DNA of 64,000 nucleotides, from the NCBI RefSeq assembly GCF_030272615.1, contig NC_081410.1, forward strand, positions 224,493,415 through 224,557,414, in the 5' to 3' direction. Below are positions 1 to 11,606 of this stretch, in pieces (the stretch's first letter is position 1; every line of letters starts with the position of its first letter). The notes under the pieces were generated by a model, which was not told where the DNA came from, ran no database searches, and was given only the letters and a program-made list of their open reading frames with translations. Source of the stretch: Cryptomeria japonica. Taxonomy: Eukaryota > Streptophyta > Pinopsida > Cupressales > Cupressaceae. The position numbers and the translations under genes are program-made.

Positions 1-930
1 AAATGTTCATTGTTTGCAGGCAAATAGAGGCTGGCAACCTTGCCTTTCCAGCCAATTGAAGTAGAGCAACCTTTTGCAAAGTGGGGGCTTGATTTTATAG
101 GACCTATTAATCCACCTTCAAGTGCAGGTCACAAATGGATTATTACAACAACTTATTATTTCACAAAGTGGACAAAAGAAGTTCCATTGAAGGAAGCTAA
201 TGAGTCTTCTGTTCTAAATTTCTGTCAAGACTTAGTGTCTAGGTTTGGTACTCCAGAATCAATCATTTCTTATAATGCTTTAGCTTTCATTGGTCTTAGA
301 GTTTCAGATTGGTCAGTTAAGCATAATATATATTTGAACACTTCATCCAATTATTACTCTCAGGGTAATGGACAAGCACAATCAACTAACAAGAACTTGA
401 TCAGCATCATTAAGAAGACCATTGTTGAGAATCAAAGAACTTGGCATGAAAAGCTCAAGTTAGCCCTTTGGGCTAACAAAATTACACCAAAGAGATCAAC
501 AGGTAACTCTCCTTATGTTTTAACTTATGGAAAAGAAGCCAAGTTACCTATTTCAGTTGAATTGCCAACTTTGAATTATGTAAAAGAGTTTGAGTTACTT
601 GAAGAACAACCAATGCAGATTAGGCTTGCTTAGCTTATGGAGTTAGAAGAAACTCGAAGGGAAGCATATAGAAAATTAGAAATTCACCATGCTTAGATGA
701 AGAGAACCTTTGATAGAAAAGTACAACACATATTTAATCAAGGTGATCTTGTTTTCAAGTGGGATGAGTTAAAGAACAAACCTGGTAGGCATACCAAGTT
801 TGATGCTATGTGGGATGGTCTGTATGTTATCATAGAATGCAAACAACATAATTCTTTCCAACTTGCTAAATTAGATGGAGAGGTGTTGCCAATCCCTGTC
901 AATGGGATTCACCTCAAATTATGCTATTGA
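1..930 (+). pseudogene. Ty3/gypsy integrase, C-terminal part (gypsy-1), broken
   Basis: One reading frame from the left edge encodes the end of the integrase zinc region, the catalytic core and the C-terminal GPY/F-like domain (GDLVFKWDE to the end HLKLCY). The first core Asp is present in GLDFIGPI. The second, normally in SDNG, reads SYNA, so Asp is Tyr. The catalytic Glu, normally NGQAE, reads NGQAQ. With two of three catalytic residues lost and in-frame TAG codons near 25, 631 and 694, this copy cannot be an active integrase. The family role is inserting element cDNA into the host chromosome. The upstream part of the element lies outside the window. The best lineage guess is the Tat/Athila group, from the layout of the core and tail. 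Confidence 0.9.
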
Positions 931-1639
931 GTACTAACAATTCACATATGTACATAGTAGAATAGTTGTAGTTCTTTCTTTTTTGCAGTTGTCAAGCTCA
1001 ACTATAAGCAGAGTTGTAGTAGTTTAAATTGAATAATTGCTTTCAAGCACATCGCAATTTGATTTTTTAGACCATTTTTTGTTCTATTTTTCCTTAAGTG
1101 CAGATTGCACAGTGTGCAGGCTCAGCTATATGCAGAGCCTTTATAGTTTCCTTTTCAAATTTGTTTTGAGTGTTGAGATGCAGTTCTAGATTTTTGGAAA
1201 AGCCAGAATTGACTTGATGCCCAATGGATATGCTAGGCTATTGGACTCTATTGTTTAGTAGGAAAACACCTCTGAGAGGTCACCAAAAATGTTACCAAAA
1301 TTTTGTACATGCCAAATTTGGTGCCCTAATGAATCCTTGCATTCATTCATATTGAAAAATGGCCCAAATCATGAGCAAGAAATCAAAAGTACATATTTTT
1401 CTAACTTGTTTTCTTCATGTGTAGATATAGGAAAAAACAATGAAGCATGTGGGATAAAATGGGCTCCCACAAGGGTTGAGCTCAACATGCTATAGATCAT
1501 AGAGAATTTATGCTCCTTTTCAAGAAAGGCGTGGCTTATCAAGCCTGATTGGGACTCCAAAAAAGTCATGCTTTTGAATTTTTCCCTATTAGTAAGACCT
1601 ACCCCAATTAGTAATATGTACCCGATGAGCAAGAACAAC
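931..1639. other. Noncoding tail of gypsy-1
   Basis: AT-rich sequence directly after the integrase stop. Short ORFs here have no recognisable domain. A small internal duplication is visible: the words 'gctcaactataagcagag' and 'gctcagctatatgcagag' lie about 130 bases apart. It most likely belongs to the 3' untranslated part of the gypsy element. Confidence 0.45.
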
Positions 1640-3340
1640 GCGAAAAGTTATATCGGCTAGCAGAATAGCAGGTTCCAAGTCATTCCGAAGACCCAATAGG
1701 AAGGTGCGGAGCACTAAAGGTTATATCAGCCATCAGAATGAACCATTTCATATCATCCCGATGACCTGATGGAAAATCTAGGGCATGAAGAACAATTATC
1801 CCATATTGGTAGTGTAGATGGAGTGTATGGCATTTAAAGCTCATAGCACATGTAACTAAAGTGTCCAAGCTTGAAAGCTTTTGAAAAGAGGTGACTCGTC
1901 GCCCAGTGGACCCTGCATGTGCGTGCATCTCAATGCATCCTAATTTTATGACTGGCTAATGGGAAGAGACTAAAGAGAAAGCAAGTTGTAAAAGATCAAC
2001 AATGATGCGGGTACATCAACAGTTGTCGCTAAGGCACTATGATTAGATGCTCACTAATTATCACCACGACTTGGCGACTGATGACGTGGTAGATAGGTGA
2101 TGCCTAGGCAGATCTCATGAGCCAATCAAGCGGTGACACATGTTGACACGTGGCACAAGAGAGAAAATCAGCATGGGTTAAAGGTCGAGCAATTGAAGAA
2201 AGCAATGGTGATCACAAAGATCTAATGTCTATCGCTATGTCGTAAGGAAAAGATGCACACCAGATTATTGTTGTGACTTGGCAACTGATGACATGGCAGA
2301 TAGAGGGTATAAGACTGATGACATGGCAAATAGGTGGAGGTCCAGTGGCTGGTGACATGACACAGATGGATGACATCGATCAGATCTTAGCTATGATGAG
2401 TCCCAAAAAAATTTCACCGACGGCTCAGTTTCATCGACATAACAATATCGATGAAACCTTAGGTTCGATGAGACTGGTAAATGGTTCGCTGAGAGAGTAG
2501 TTTGGCTGAAAGAAGAGATCCGACAGAGCAAGATGCGTGGTGACTAATGACGTGGTAGACAAGTGGTGCCCAAGTGGATCTCATGAGCTAATCAAGCGGT
2601 GACACATGTGTACAAGTGGCACAAGAGAGAAGATCAGTCGGTGCTAAAGATCGAACAAGTTCAGAGAAGATCAAAGTTAGTCCAAAGGATCTAAGGGTTG
2701 TCTCTATATCACTATAGAAAGAAGCTCACTGATTATCTCCGCGACTTAGCGACAAAGCACGTGCAAAAAAGGTGAGTGGCTAAGAAGTTAAAGATCGAGC
2801 AATTTGAGAGAAGATCAAAGGATGTTGCTATACTGCATGATGAAGATGCTTGCTGGTTATCTCACGTGACATGTCAATTGATGACCTAGCAGTTAAGGTG
2901 GCACCCAGCTGGATCCAAAAGTGGTGACACATGTTGACACGCAACACAAGAGAGAAAATCAGCCAAGGTTAAAGATTGAACAGATTGATCACATCCAACA
3001 GTTAGGAAAAAGATTAGATAGTGGTCGCTAAGGCACAATGGAAAGCTGCACACCAGGTTATCATTGTGACTTGGCGACAAGATGAGCCCAAGACCATCAA
3101 ACATCGGAATAGCAGGTTCCATGTTATCCCGAAGGCTAGATGAAAAGTGTAGGGAACGTGCACAATTTGGAGTGCTACCATCGGTCATCAGAACAAGTGA
3201 TTCAGACCTAGCCTGTGATCTGATGGAGCCTAATGAGAAAGTGTACAGCTTGCAAAATTGTCATCGGCCATCGGAATGAGTTGTTTCATGCTAACCTGAT
3301 GACCCAATGAAGAAAGAAATGCTAGTATGGAATAAGCCAA
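1640..3340 (+). repeat. Cluster of diverged, partly tandem repeats
   Basis: Several motif families recur at irregular spacing. 'gacttggcgac' followed by a 'gatgacgtgg'-like word is near 2068, 2276 and 3070, with weaker forms near 2527, 2742 and 2867. 'gtggcacaagagagaa' recurs near 2150, 2616 and 2941. 'gaatagcaggttcca' occurs near 1662 and 3107, each followed by a 'ccgaag' word. A 'tcccgatgacctgatgg'-like word is near 1757, with a degenerate form at about 3295. Distances of roughly 325 to 470 bases suggest an old array scrambled by deletions. Such tracts are common between pol and the 3' LTR of Tat-type gypsy elements; membership here is inference. Confidence 0.55.
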
Positions 3341-5202
3341 AAGAAGATGGTAGACAAGTGGACCCGCAAGCAAATAAGAGGCTAACACGTGGCAGAAGTC
3401 TACAAACCTTGAACTTCAAAGTGGTTCAATGGTTGAAAATGGGTCAAAGGTTCAATGGTTCAGTGGTTCAATACTAGAAAGTGGTTCAAATGTTTCAAAA
3501 TCATTTTTTCCTATGGGCCCAAGATAAAGAAGTAAACCCAGGAAGTGGTGCGTCCGGTCTAAAATGATGAGACTTAAGTGGAGCCCAAGTGGATCCATAG
3601 ACAAATATGAATGTAGCACGTGGCAAGGGTCAACTGACTAAGTGGGCACATTTTTTTAAAGAGCAACTCAAGTGGGGTTTTAAAGGACGAGCAAGTCTAA
3701 AAAGATCTGATGATGGTCGCTATACCATGGCTTGAAGTTTCTCGATGGATATCTGTCTGGAGTTAGCAACAAGCAATAAGTTTTCATTCCTGGTGGTTAG
3801 TGAGGCCATGTTGAGATAAAGGAGCAAAGACCTCAGAGTCAATCAAAAAGTGCCACGTGACAGAGTGTAGATAGAGATCAAAGAGGATTAGATGATAAGG
3901 ATAATTGCTCGACTAACTTGTCATTGACCTGATGGATTTGATTTCATAGGTTAGGAAAACTGATCATTTGCATGGTGAAAAGCCCACCAAGCAAAGCATT
4001 AAATTTATGCATGAAAGATTAATACAAATACTAATCGATTGTCCAAAATGCAAGTTTTTCATACCATTGGAAAGCTCACGAAATAGAGAGATCATATTTT
4101 TCAACCATTTATACCAAAAGTTTCAGCATGAAGAGCAATTGCCAGGGAATACATTTGATATTTTCAATGGGATTTCTTTTAATACAGTCTCAGTTAATTT
4201 CATCATGTAGATTTCACATGGGGATAGCTATTTTTTGCACTTAGACATGCAGATTTTCAAACAAAGAGTTCTTCTTTTTTAGTGAAGCTTTGTTAGGTAG
4301 GACTGGCAGCTCCATATGCGGTAAAGAGATTTTCTCTTCATGCAGAATTAGTGGCAATCCTTTTGAGAAATAAAGATTGTTATTTTATAGTATTATGCAT
4401 TAGTTTTTATGCCATTTTTGTGGGTAGATTCATCCAAGGCTTTTCTCATGCAGTCTTTTTAGGGTTTTTGAAGGGGATTCATCATAATTTCTATATATTC
4501 TCTTCCTCCTTTTTTTTTCCCCCAGGTTCATTCTTCTTTGCATACACATTTTTGCAAAAAAAGTATTGTATCTTAGCACCTTTTTTCAATTTTCAGCATT
4601 GTAATAGAGATTATCTTCAGTTTGCAATAGAGAGTTTCAGTTTCCTTGTCAATTATTTCTTATTCTTCCATTATCAAATGAATGATTTTGACAAAGTTAT
4701 TGTGATTTAATTATGAATCCTTTTCTTTGTCTCATTTATGCTTTTCAGAAATAGGAAGATTTCATAGTAAATTCAGGTTTTGGGTTGTGTTCATTTGGTT
4801 TCTAGTTCTTTGCATGTTTGTGATAATTACTTTTCCTACATGCAAAAGTTAGATAATTTTGAGCCTTCACATGAAATTTTTATGAATTTCATGATCTTAT
4901 TTGATTTGTGAGATATTTTTTGGGTCTTGTTTCAGTTGGTTATAGTTTTAGGACAACAAGTAGAACTGCATCATTTTGGTGTATCACCTCCATTAGGATA
5001 GGTTTTTTCATTACATGCAAGACTTTTACCCTTTTCCCACAAGAGGTTAGTGTAGGAGATCCATCAGAATAGGAAGCCAACCTGAACTCTAGAGATTCAC
5101 ATTCACTTTCACCAACCCATAGCCTCGAAGGTGTGTCCATGTTTCACATGATTTCTTGTTTTCGAACTTAGTATCATGAGTGCAATCCTCAATGACAACA
5201 AT
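3341..5202. other. Noncoding, probably 3' end or LTR remains of gypsy-1
   Basis: No coding domain is recognisable, and the short ORFs (for example 3968-4210 and 4351-4710) match nothing I know. From 4210 the sequence becomes T-rich, with a TATA-like word ('ctatatattctc', near 4490) followed by pyrimidine tracts, which could be LTR promoter and U5 sequence. I cannot find its partner LTR, so this is a guess. The block ends abruptly at 5203, where similarity to the copia-1 LTR begins. Confidence 0.3.
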
Positions 5203-5864
5203 AATTATTGTATAGGGCCGACATTGAATATATTTTGTATTGTAAGTTGACATAAGGCATATTGTTTGAAAAGGGTATATAAGTTAGTCTGTTAGGTCAT
5301 TTTGGGATATGACAAGGTATAAGAACTATGTAATGTGAAGGATATGTATGTAGGTCATTTGTATGCAAATGTAATATCATACAATGATCACTGGATGGTT
5401 TGTAAAGGATTCTTGAAGGAAAGGAGATACCAATAGAAGGGTTCAGGGTTTATGAACCGGTACAAAATAGAGCTTTAACTGGAACTCTTTTTGTCATAGT
5501 AGATGCATCTTGTGAGTTCACCATTACTATTTTATCTCAGCAGAATCTTGTAGTCGGTGAGACTCTTTTGTGTTGAGCAGTGTGCTCTCTTGCATGTGCA
5601 GGCCCCCATGTTACGTAATATATTTCATGTGGCCTATGAATTAATATTGTGGGTCACAAAATCCCACCGTGGTTTTTCCTCTTTGAGGTTTTCCATGTAT
5701 AAATTCTATGTTATGGTGTTCATTCATGTGGCTAGTTTATTTACTTCATGTTATATGTTTCTTTATTTACCGACTTATATGTGTATGTTACAATAAAGTA
5801 AAATCTTATGTTACCGGCAGAACACTGATTCACCCCCCCTTCTTAGTGTTCTTGGATTCCAACA
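5203..5864 (+). repeat. 5' LTR of copia-1, truncated at its start
   Basis: Aligns by eye over its length with 11085-11606 plus 16161-16325. It ends in ATTCCAACA, just before the primer-binding site. Near its 3' end it has a run of seven C (GATTCACCCCCCC), a motif shared with the copia-2 LTR. The first ~219 bases of the LTR (10866-11084 in the other copy) are missing, and the bases upstream are unrelated. Confidence 0.85.
5276..5282 (+). promoter_or_regulatory. TATA box of the copia-1 LTR
   Basis: TATATAA in the context 'gggtatataagttag', conserved exactly in the 3' LTR at 11158-11164. Its position in the LTR and its conservation fit an LTR core promoter. No transcription start can be fixed from sequence alone. 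Confidence 0.6.
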
Positions 5865-5866
5865 AT

Positions 5867-5878
5867 TGGTATCAGAGC
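5867..5878 (+). other. Primer-binding site (initiator Met tRNA), copia-1
   Basis: TGGTATCAGAGC, the standard plant copia primer-binding site complementary to the 3' end of initiator tRNA-Met, lies two bases after the LTR end. It is a perfect match to the consensus. Confidence 0.92.
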
Positions 5879-5938
5879 CTAGTACCTTAGAGGAAGTTTA
5901 ACAACTTGAGGAAGATCCTGAAATAGGAATCATTGAAC

Positions 5939-7090
5939 ATGGCTATGGAGAAGCAACTTGAGATGACACTGGAAGATTATGATGTTGAAAGGATGAAGAA
6001 CTTGAAACTGCAAGATGAATTAAATTCTGCTAATGATTTTATTCTTGTTTAGCAAGAAAGGTTATCATCAACTCAAGCTAAGAGAAAGGAACTTTTACAA
6101 AACTAGGATGATGAAGAGAAAAATGCACTTAAGGAACAATTTCAAAAACTAAGTCAAGAAAACATGCTCATGAAGAATGAAATGCAAGACCTGACTATGA
6201 GGTTATCAAAAGATATTGAGGACAGAAAGAAGAAGGAAGAAAATCTTGCTATATCTCTGAAAAACAAATTTGAAGAATGTGGCAGATTGACTCATGAGAA
6301 TAATCTGTTAAGAACTAATTTAGTACAATCCCAGAATAATGAACAAGAGCTAGAGAGATAAATAATGACCCTGAGAGATGATCTAACTACTGCAAGTGAG
6401 TATAAAGAAAAATTTAGGATTAGTGTTGCACAGTTGGATGATTTACTAAAAAGACAAAGGCAAAGTGAAGATTCTAGAGGACTTGGATTTGTACAAGGTG
6501 AAAGCTCCAGTACTACAAATGAAGATCAGACATCCGGTATGCAGAACTCATTAGACCAAAGGAAACCGGTAAGGCAATCTAATGCTTACAAATTCAATGG
6601 TAGATGCTTTGTCTGTAATAAAATTGGGCATATGTCTAAACAATGTAGAAATAGAGCAAATAAAAACTACAATTCAGTTCCCGGTCAATGTACAAATTGC
6701 AAGAAATATGGTCATAAGTCAAAAGATTGCAGAATGAATGTTAAATGTCATGCATGTTGAAATTTTGGACATTTGGCTAATCAATATAGGTCAAGGAATG
6801 ACATTGGATATGCCAAAGCAATTCAAAAGAACAATGTTACATGTTATGCATGCAACAAAATAGGTCATATTGCTAAGTACTATAGAAGCAAGACTACACT
6901 AATTAACAATGATAAAGAACATGAGAAAGGAAAGTAGAAGGTATATGAAATACAACAAGATCACACCAAGAGATGGGTTAGAAAATATGAAGAACCAAGT
7001 GGATATGTAACTACATAGGTAACTGCACCTATAACTCCACTGGTAGAATAGAGCATTCCTACACTGGTAGGAAATTCAACTACTAACTGA
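5939..7090 (+). pseudogene. gag-like nucleocapsid ORF of copia-1
   Basis: Starts at the first ATG, 61 bases after the primer-binding site, and stays in one frame with several stops (6050, 6104, 6359, 6758 and later). The first ~140 codons are rich in Lys, Glu and Leu and look like a long coiled coil. I see no typical copia capsid (UBN2-like) segment. Four zinc knuckles follow: CFVCNKIGHMSKQC (intact), CTNCKKYGHKSKDC (intact), a third broken by a TGA stop and lacking its last Cys, and a fourth, CYACNKIGHIAKYY, that also lacks the last Cys. Zinc knuckles bind RNA for packaging. Multiple knuckles and a coiled coil without an obvious capsid domain suggest a shortened gag. Confidence 0.8.
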
Positions 7091-7436
7091 GGCATACGCC
7101 TTAGGGATTGGCAAATTCATTGCAACTCTTGAAAATTCCCCAAAAGAGATTTGGAAGAGATCTGGAGAGTGGTATTGATCATTGATGAAGGTTTATCTGA
7201 CATAAAACTATGAAATCGGCATCCGGTAGGGTACATAGCTAAGCATTTATGACAGTGATGAATTAGGGTTTACTCACTGATAAAAAGGGAAAATGGACTC
7301 ATTTTTACTCACCCGACACTTGAGAAAACAAGAGTGAATCATAGGTGATCAAGAGAAAGCAAATAATTTCTAGCAGCCATTTGAGAAGTAATCAAAACCC
7401 CTCAACCAACGATTGTTATCCAAGTATTTCTTTGAA
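7091..7436 (+). other. Spacer between gag-like ORF and ORF2
   Basis: About 350 bases without a coding signal. This is where the protease and integrase of a complete copia element would begin, and no trace of the usual DSG, HTD or GKK motifs is visible. The only plausible start signal is the ATG at 7437, which opens the ORF2 frame. Confidence 0.5.
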
Positions 7437-10400
7437 ATGGCATCTGGATCATCATCTACTCCTACTTTCATCACAAATCCCACTATTTTTGAGGTTAAGG
7501 ATAGGCTTAGGCATGTTTTCAAGGAAGTTCCCCAAATTTCTATGAAGGAAGACTCTACTGGCACATTTTTGAGGGTTCCTGATGGCATCGTTTATGTGGA
7601 AGATCTCAAGGCCTATATTCAGTTCACATTGGAGGTTTTAGGCACTGAGGAAATCAAGGGAATGTATCAATCTATGATACTAGGTAGCACCAGTACAATC
7701 AAGCTGGAATATCAAATCATTGAGGATCTAGGGTTAATCAGAATCCTATACATACCCGAATTCAAGGATGAAGTGATCAAATATGTCCTGAGAAGGGTCC
7801 ATAATGAATTCATCTGGCTAGGCCAGCCCCACATGACCACCAAAGAATCTATTCAGGCGATCACGAGCTTACCCAAAGTTGGACAGGAACTAGGAAAGAA
7901 GATCTCCAACACTGTGGTTGAGAATCTCACCGGCGCAACCCATGATGGAAGATCAATGAGGGTTAGCACCATCAAAGACACAGATATGAAATTTGCTAGC
8001 ATGATCATCGGCTACAAGGTTACTCAATCAAGTCGATAGAACTTTGTTGCCAGTTCTTGTATACATGTTGCACACTAAATGATAAAGAATAATGAAAAAT
8101 ATGACTTATGTGAATGGTTAAGGAGTGAATTGATGATTAATCTTGGCAAGATAAAAGGTGTTAAGAAAGGAACTTTCCGGTTTGGCAATCTTATTGTCTG
8201 TTTGATGTTGTACTTCATGAATGAGCTACCGGGTTTGGGAAAGAAACTTTTGGCTCATGACATACTGGTGGGTATGCAGATCAAAGATGCAATCACTGGT
8301 CTTGGTAGTAACAGGGATGAGAAGCTTTAGGGCTACTTCAAAACTTTTCAGGAGAACATGATACTGAGGGAGAGAATCTCCAAACACATTATGGAGAAAT
8401 ACTCCACTGATATTTTCTTCATGGTAAAAATAGATGAGACACTGATGGAAGCGGTGGAACCTAGAACAATATGGGTCACTCAATTAGGTTATGAAGTAGA
8501 TGACAATATTTTGGAGCTATATGCTAAAATGTTGATTGATGTTCCTTTAGATGACAAGGCTGAACATTTTGGCACTGCAGAGGAGAAGGCTCTTGAGGTC
8601 AAAATTGGCTTCAACAATAAAAGAAAAGAAAAGAAGATAGACAAAATGTCTGAATTTGTTCAAAATGTAATTCACAGGATAGATACAGAACTAGGTTCTC
8701 GATCTAAACCAGTAGATCAACTGATAGGAGCAAGTGCTCATGACATGAAGAGGCATGAGACTTTCATTTCTTCTATCACTTCTGACTCTGATCTAGAGGA
8801 TAATCAAGCTCTTGCATTCATAAGGGTACAAAGGAAGAAAGCTCATAAGCCTCCGGTAGAGGAGAAGAAGGTGGAACCAAGGAGGAAGCTAATTAGAAAG
8901 ATAAAAACTACAACCACACCTCCAACAAGAGGAAAAAGAGTGATGTAGCCTTCTCTGTCCACTCTTGCAACCCCCAGCAAGAAGAAAAAGAGTGATGAAG
9001 CAACTGAATCTGGTAAAATGACTTTTGCAGAGTCAATTGATGAGGTATATAAAGATGGAATTTTGAAGAATGTGTCAATTTTTTATGAATATTTAGATGA
9101 TAATGAGAAGAATGAAATAGAAGAAGCAATTTTGTTATATTTAGACATATATAAGAAGGCTTTGGTAGAGATTTTGAAGGAAATTCCCTTACCATTGTAC
9201 AATAAGTTAGATGCAAGGAGATTAGATGCAATCAAGAGGGACAGAGAAATCAAAGAATTTGAACTTTTGAGTATGTGTGGCTCTATAAATAATGAGGAAA
9301 TGAAAAGGTGTATAAATATTGCAAATAAAAACAATCTTTAGCAGAAAAACCTTACAAATAGGCCTAATGATGGGTAGAGTCAATGAGATAATAAATGAGA
9401 CCAGAGATGGTTGGGCTAAATTCTTCCAAAAGAATCCTGATTTTCTCACTTCTCAAGAAGAATTTGCTAAGGCAACAACTCCTACCATTCCAGACAAATC
9501 TAAAGGGAAAGAAATTTTGGGAAGTTCACATCAGATTTTGAGTGAACCGATAGTTAAACCTAAAATTGATGAGAGTGTACAGACTAAACCGGTAGAGACT
9601 ACATTTTTATAGTCTGGGCAAGGTAATATAGATAATGTATAGGTTGCAGATAATATTATGGATAATACTCCACCGATAGTAACTGATACTGCACCATTTG
9701 GTGAAGCCACCAGTGAAAAAGAGGATGAGAAAAGGGATACACCGGGAGAGGATAAGGAAGAAAAGGAAAAGGAGACCATACCAGCACTTGATTCCCCAGT
9801 AAAACTTTTGGCAATTGACACTTTTCAAGTTGAGAATAAATTGATCACAAATATTAGTCCCATGGAGCTAATGATGATGGCTACTCAAAAGCTAATGAAG
9901 GAAGGATCTGCAGACAAAGGAATAATAGATCAATCAATAACAATTTTGCATAGGTTGATTCCTGATTGTGTGATTGAAAATGAAGCAAGCCCTTCTGGCA
10001 AGCTTAAGGCATTAACAAAGCACATAAATAAAAACTTTCAATCATTGCAGCAAATTTCTGACAAGAAAGCACTTGAAAGATTTACTTTGGCCAAGAAAAC
10101 CGCTTTTGACCATATTATTGAGACAAAGAAGAAGAAGGTTGAAGAGAAACTTGTACTCATTGAATTTTTTTTTAAATAGTGTACTAACATCTATAGGGTT
10201 TGTTGTAATATAGAGATTCTTACAACAAATGTAGATAAGAGGTTAAAGGAATTACATGAAAAGATTTCTAATATTGCTAATTCTTTTGATGGACTAACTT
10301 CACTTACAACTTCCATTGATGGACAAATTTTGACTTTGGAGAACCAAGTACTTGCTTTTGAAAAGGAGAGAGACAAGATCATTTGGAGAGCAAGGAGTCT

Positions 10401-10629
10401 CAAAGGTTTGGTGAGTCCAAGATTGGATTCACTTGGTGTACATAAGAGGGAATGTATGGATATACTTGCGAAGCCCACAATAACAGAAGTCACTAAGAAA
10501 TAAACACTTTCATATTTAGTGAGTGGACTTGTATCCATATCCAAAACATTCAAAACCAATTGGGATACCTATGTATAGTTTCTAGAGAAAGCTTATCCAG
10601 AAATTTTGAGATTGGTTAAGCTCTGGTAA
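7437..10629 (+). pseudogene. Unknown long ORF (ORF2) in the place of pol, copia-1
   Basis: The frame opens with MASGSSSTPTF and can be followed for about 1,060 codons, with ten internal stops (eight TAG, two TAA) and one frameshift near 9370. I do not recognise the protein. Residues ~120-265 form the best-defined block, with motifs such as FIWLGQPHMTT, ITSLPKVG, YDLCEWL and FRFGNLIVCLMLYF. Next come a mixed region, a Lys/Pro-rich stretch (8820-9000), an acidic and Glu/Lys-rich linker (9480-9790), and a C-terminal coiled-coil-like part (about 10200-10420). No RT, integrase, protease or RNase H motif is present. The first block recalls the 'putative plant transposon protein' type in spacing only. 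It could also be an env-like extra ORF left after loss of pol, as Sireviruses carry an ORF after pol. Confidence 0.7.
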
Positions 10630-10666
10630 TGTAATATGTAATTATTATTTCAATTATTTCACCGGT

Positions 10667-10686
10667 CTTTGGCATTGATGCCAAAG
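10667..10686 (+). other. Perfect 9-bp hairpin upstream of the copia-1 polypurine tract
   Basis: CTTTGGCAT, a TG loop, then ATGCCAAAG, followed by GGGGG. Variants of the same word occur beside the copia-2 polypurine tract (17645) and just inside the copia-1 3' LTR, so it looks like a conserved 3' signal of this lineage rather than chance. Confidence 0.6.
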
Positions 10687-10853
10687 GGGGAGTGTATATT
10701 ATGTGAAAAATATGTATATAATCCCAGGGGAGGATATTGACAGAGTATATTGCAAACAGAGTTAATCAGCTCAGGGGGAGCATAATTTCTATTTCATGTT
10801 TAAGTTGAACCAATAGGGAATCCATTTTTCACATGAGTGTTGCCATCAATGCC

Positions 10854-10864
10854 AAAGGAGGAGA
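10854..10864 (+). other. Polypurine tract of copia-1
   Basis: AAAGGAGGAGA lies one base before the TGTTGG start of the 3' LTR, the expected place for the plus-strand primer of reverse transcription. Confidence 0.85.
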
Positions 10865-10865
10865 T

Positions 10866-11606
10866 TGTTGGAAATTAACACTCATTGGATTCATATGTTG
10901 TCATTGATGGCAACAAGATTCTATTGAAGGCATATACCAGCATTTGGAGGCATACACCAGCGAATACCAGCATTGGAGCATTCAGAGTCATCACTAGCAC
11001 TAGCACCAACACCGATATCCAACACTTCAGTGAAGCCGACATGAGTCTGGGATCCAGAAGGTTTTATTTATAAAATTATTTTTTAATTATTGTATAGGGA
11101 CGATATTGAATATCTTTTGTATTGTAAGCCGGCATAAGGCATATTATTTGAAAAGGGTATATAAGTTAGTCTGTTAGGTCATTTTGGGATATGACAAGGT
11201 AGAAGAACTGTGTAATGCAAACGATATGTATGCAAGTCATTTGTATGCAAATGTAATATCATGCAATGATCAGTAGATGGTTTGTAAAGCATTCTTGGAG
11301 GAAAGGAGATACCGGTAGAAGGGTTCGGGGTTTATGAACCGGTACAAAACAAAGCTTTAACTAGAACTCTTTTTGGCATTGCAAATGCATCTTGTGAGTT
11401 CAACATTACTATTTTATCTCAGCAGAAGCTTGTAGTCAGTGAGACTCTTTTGTGTTGAGTAGTATGCTCTAGGCAATGTGCCTTCCTGCATGTGCATGCC
11501 CCCATGTTATGTAATATCTTTCATATGGTTTGTGAATTGATATTGTGGGTTACAAATCCCACCATGGTTTTTCCTCTTTGAGGTTTTCCACGTATAAACT
11601 CTGTAG
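10866..11606 (+). repeat. 3' LTR of copia-1, first part
   Basis: Begins TGTTGGAAAT right after the polypurine tract. Positions from 11085 match the 5' LTR, including the TATATAA at 11158. The match breaks at 11606 in the word 'aactctgtag' and resumes at 16161, which shows that a later insertion split the LTR. Confidence 0.88.

Noticed and set aside
4351-4710. 119-codon Phe-rich ORF
   Set aside because: It is the result of a T-rich stretch; no domain, and it sits in probable LTR remains.
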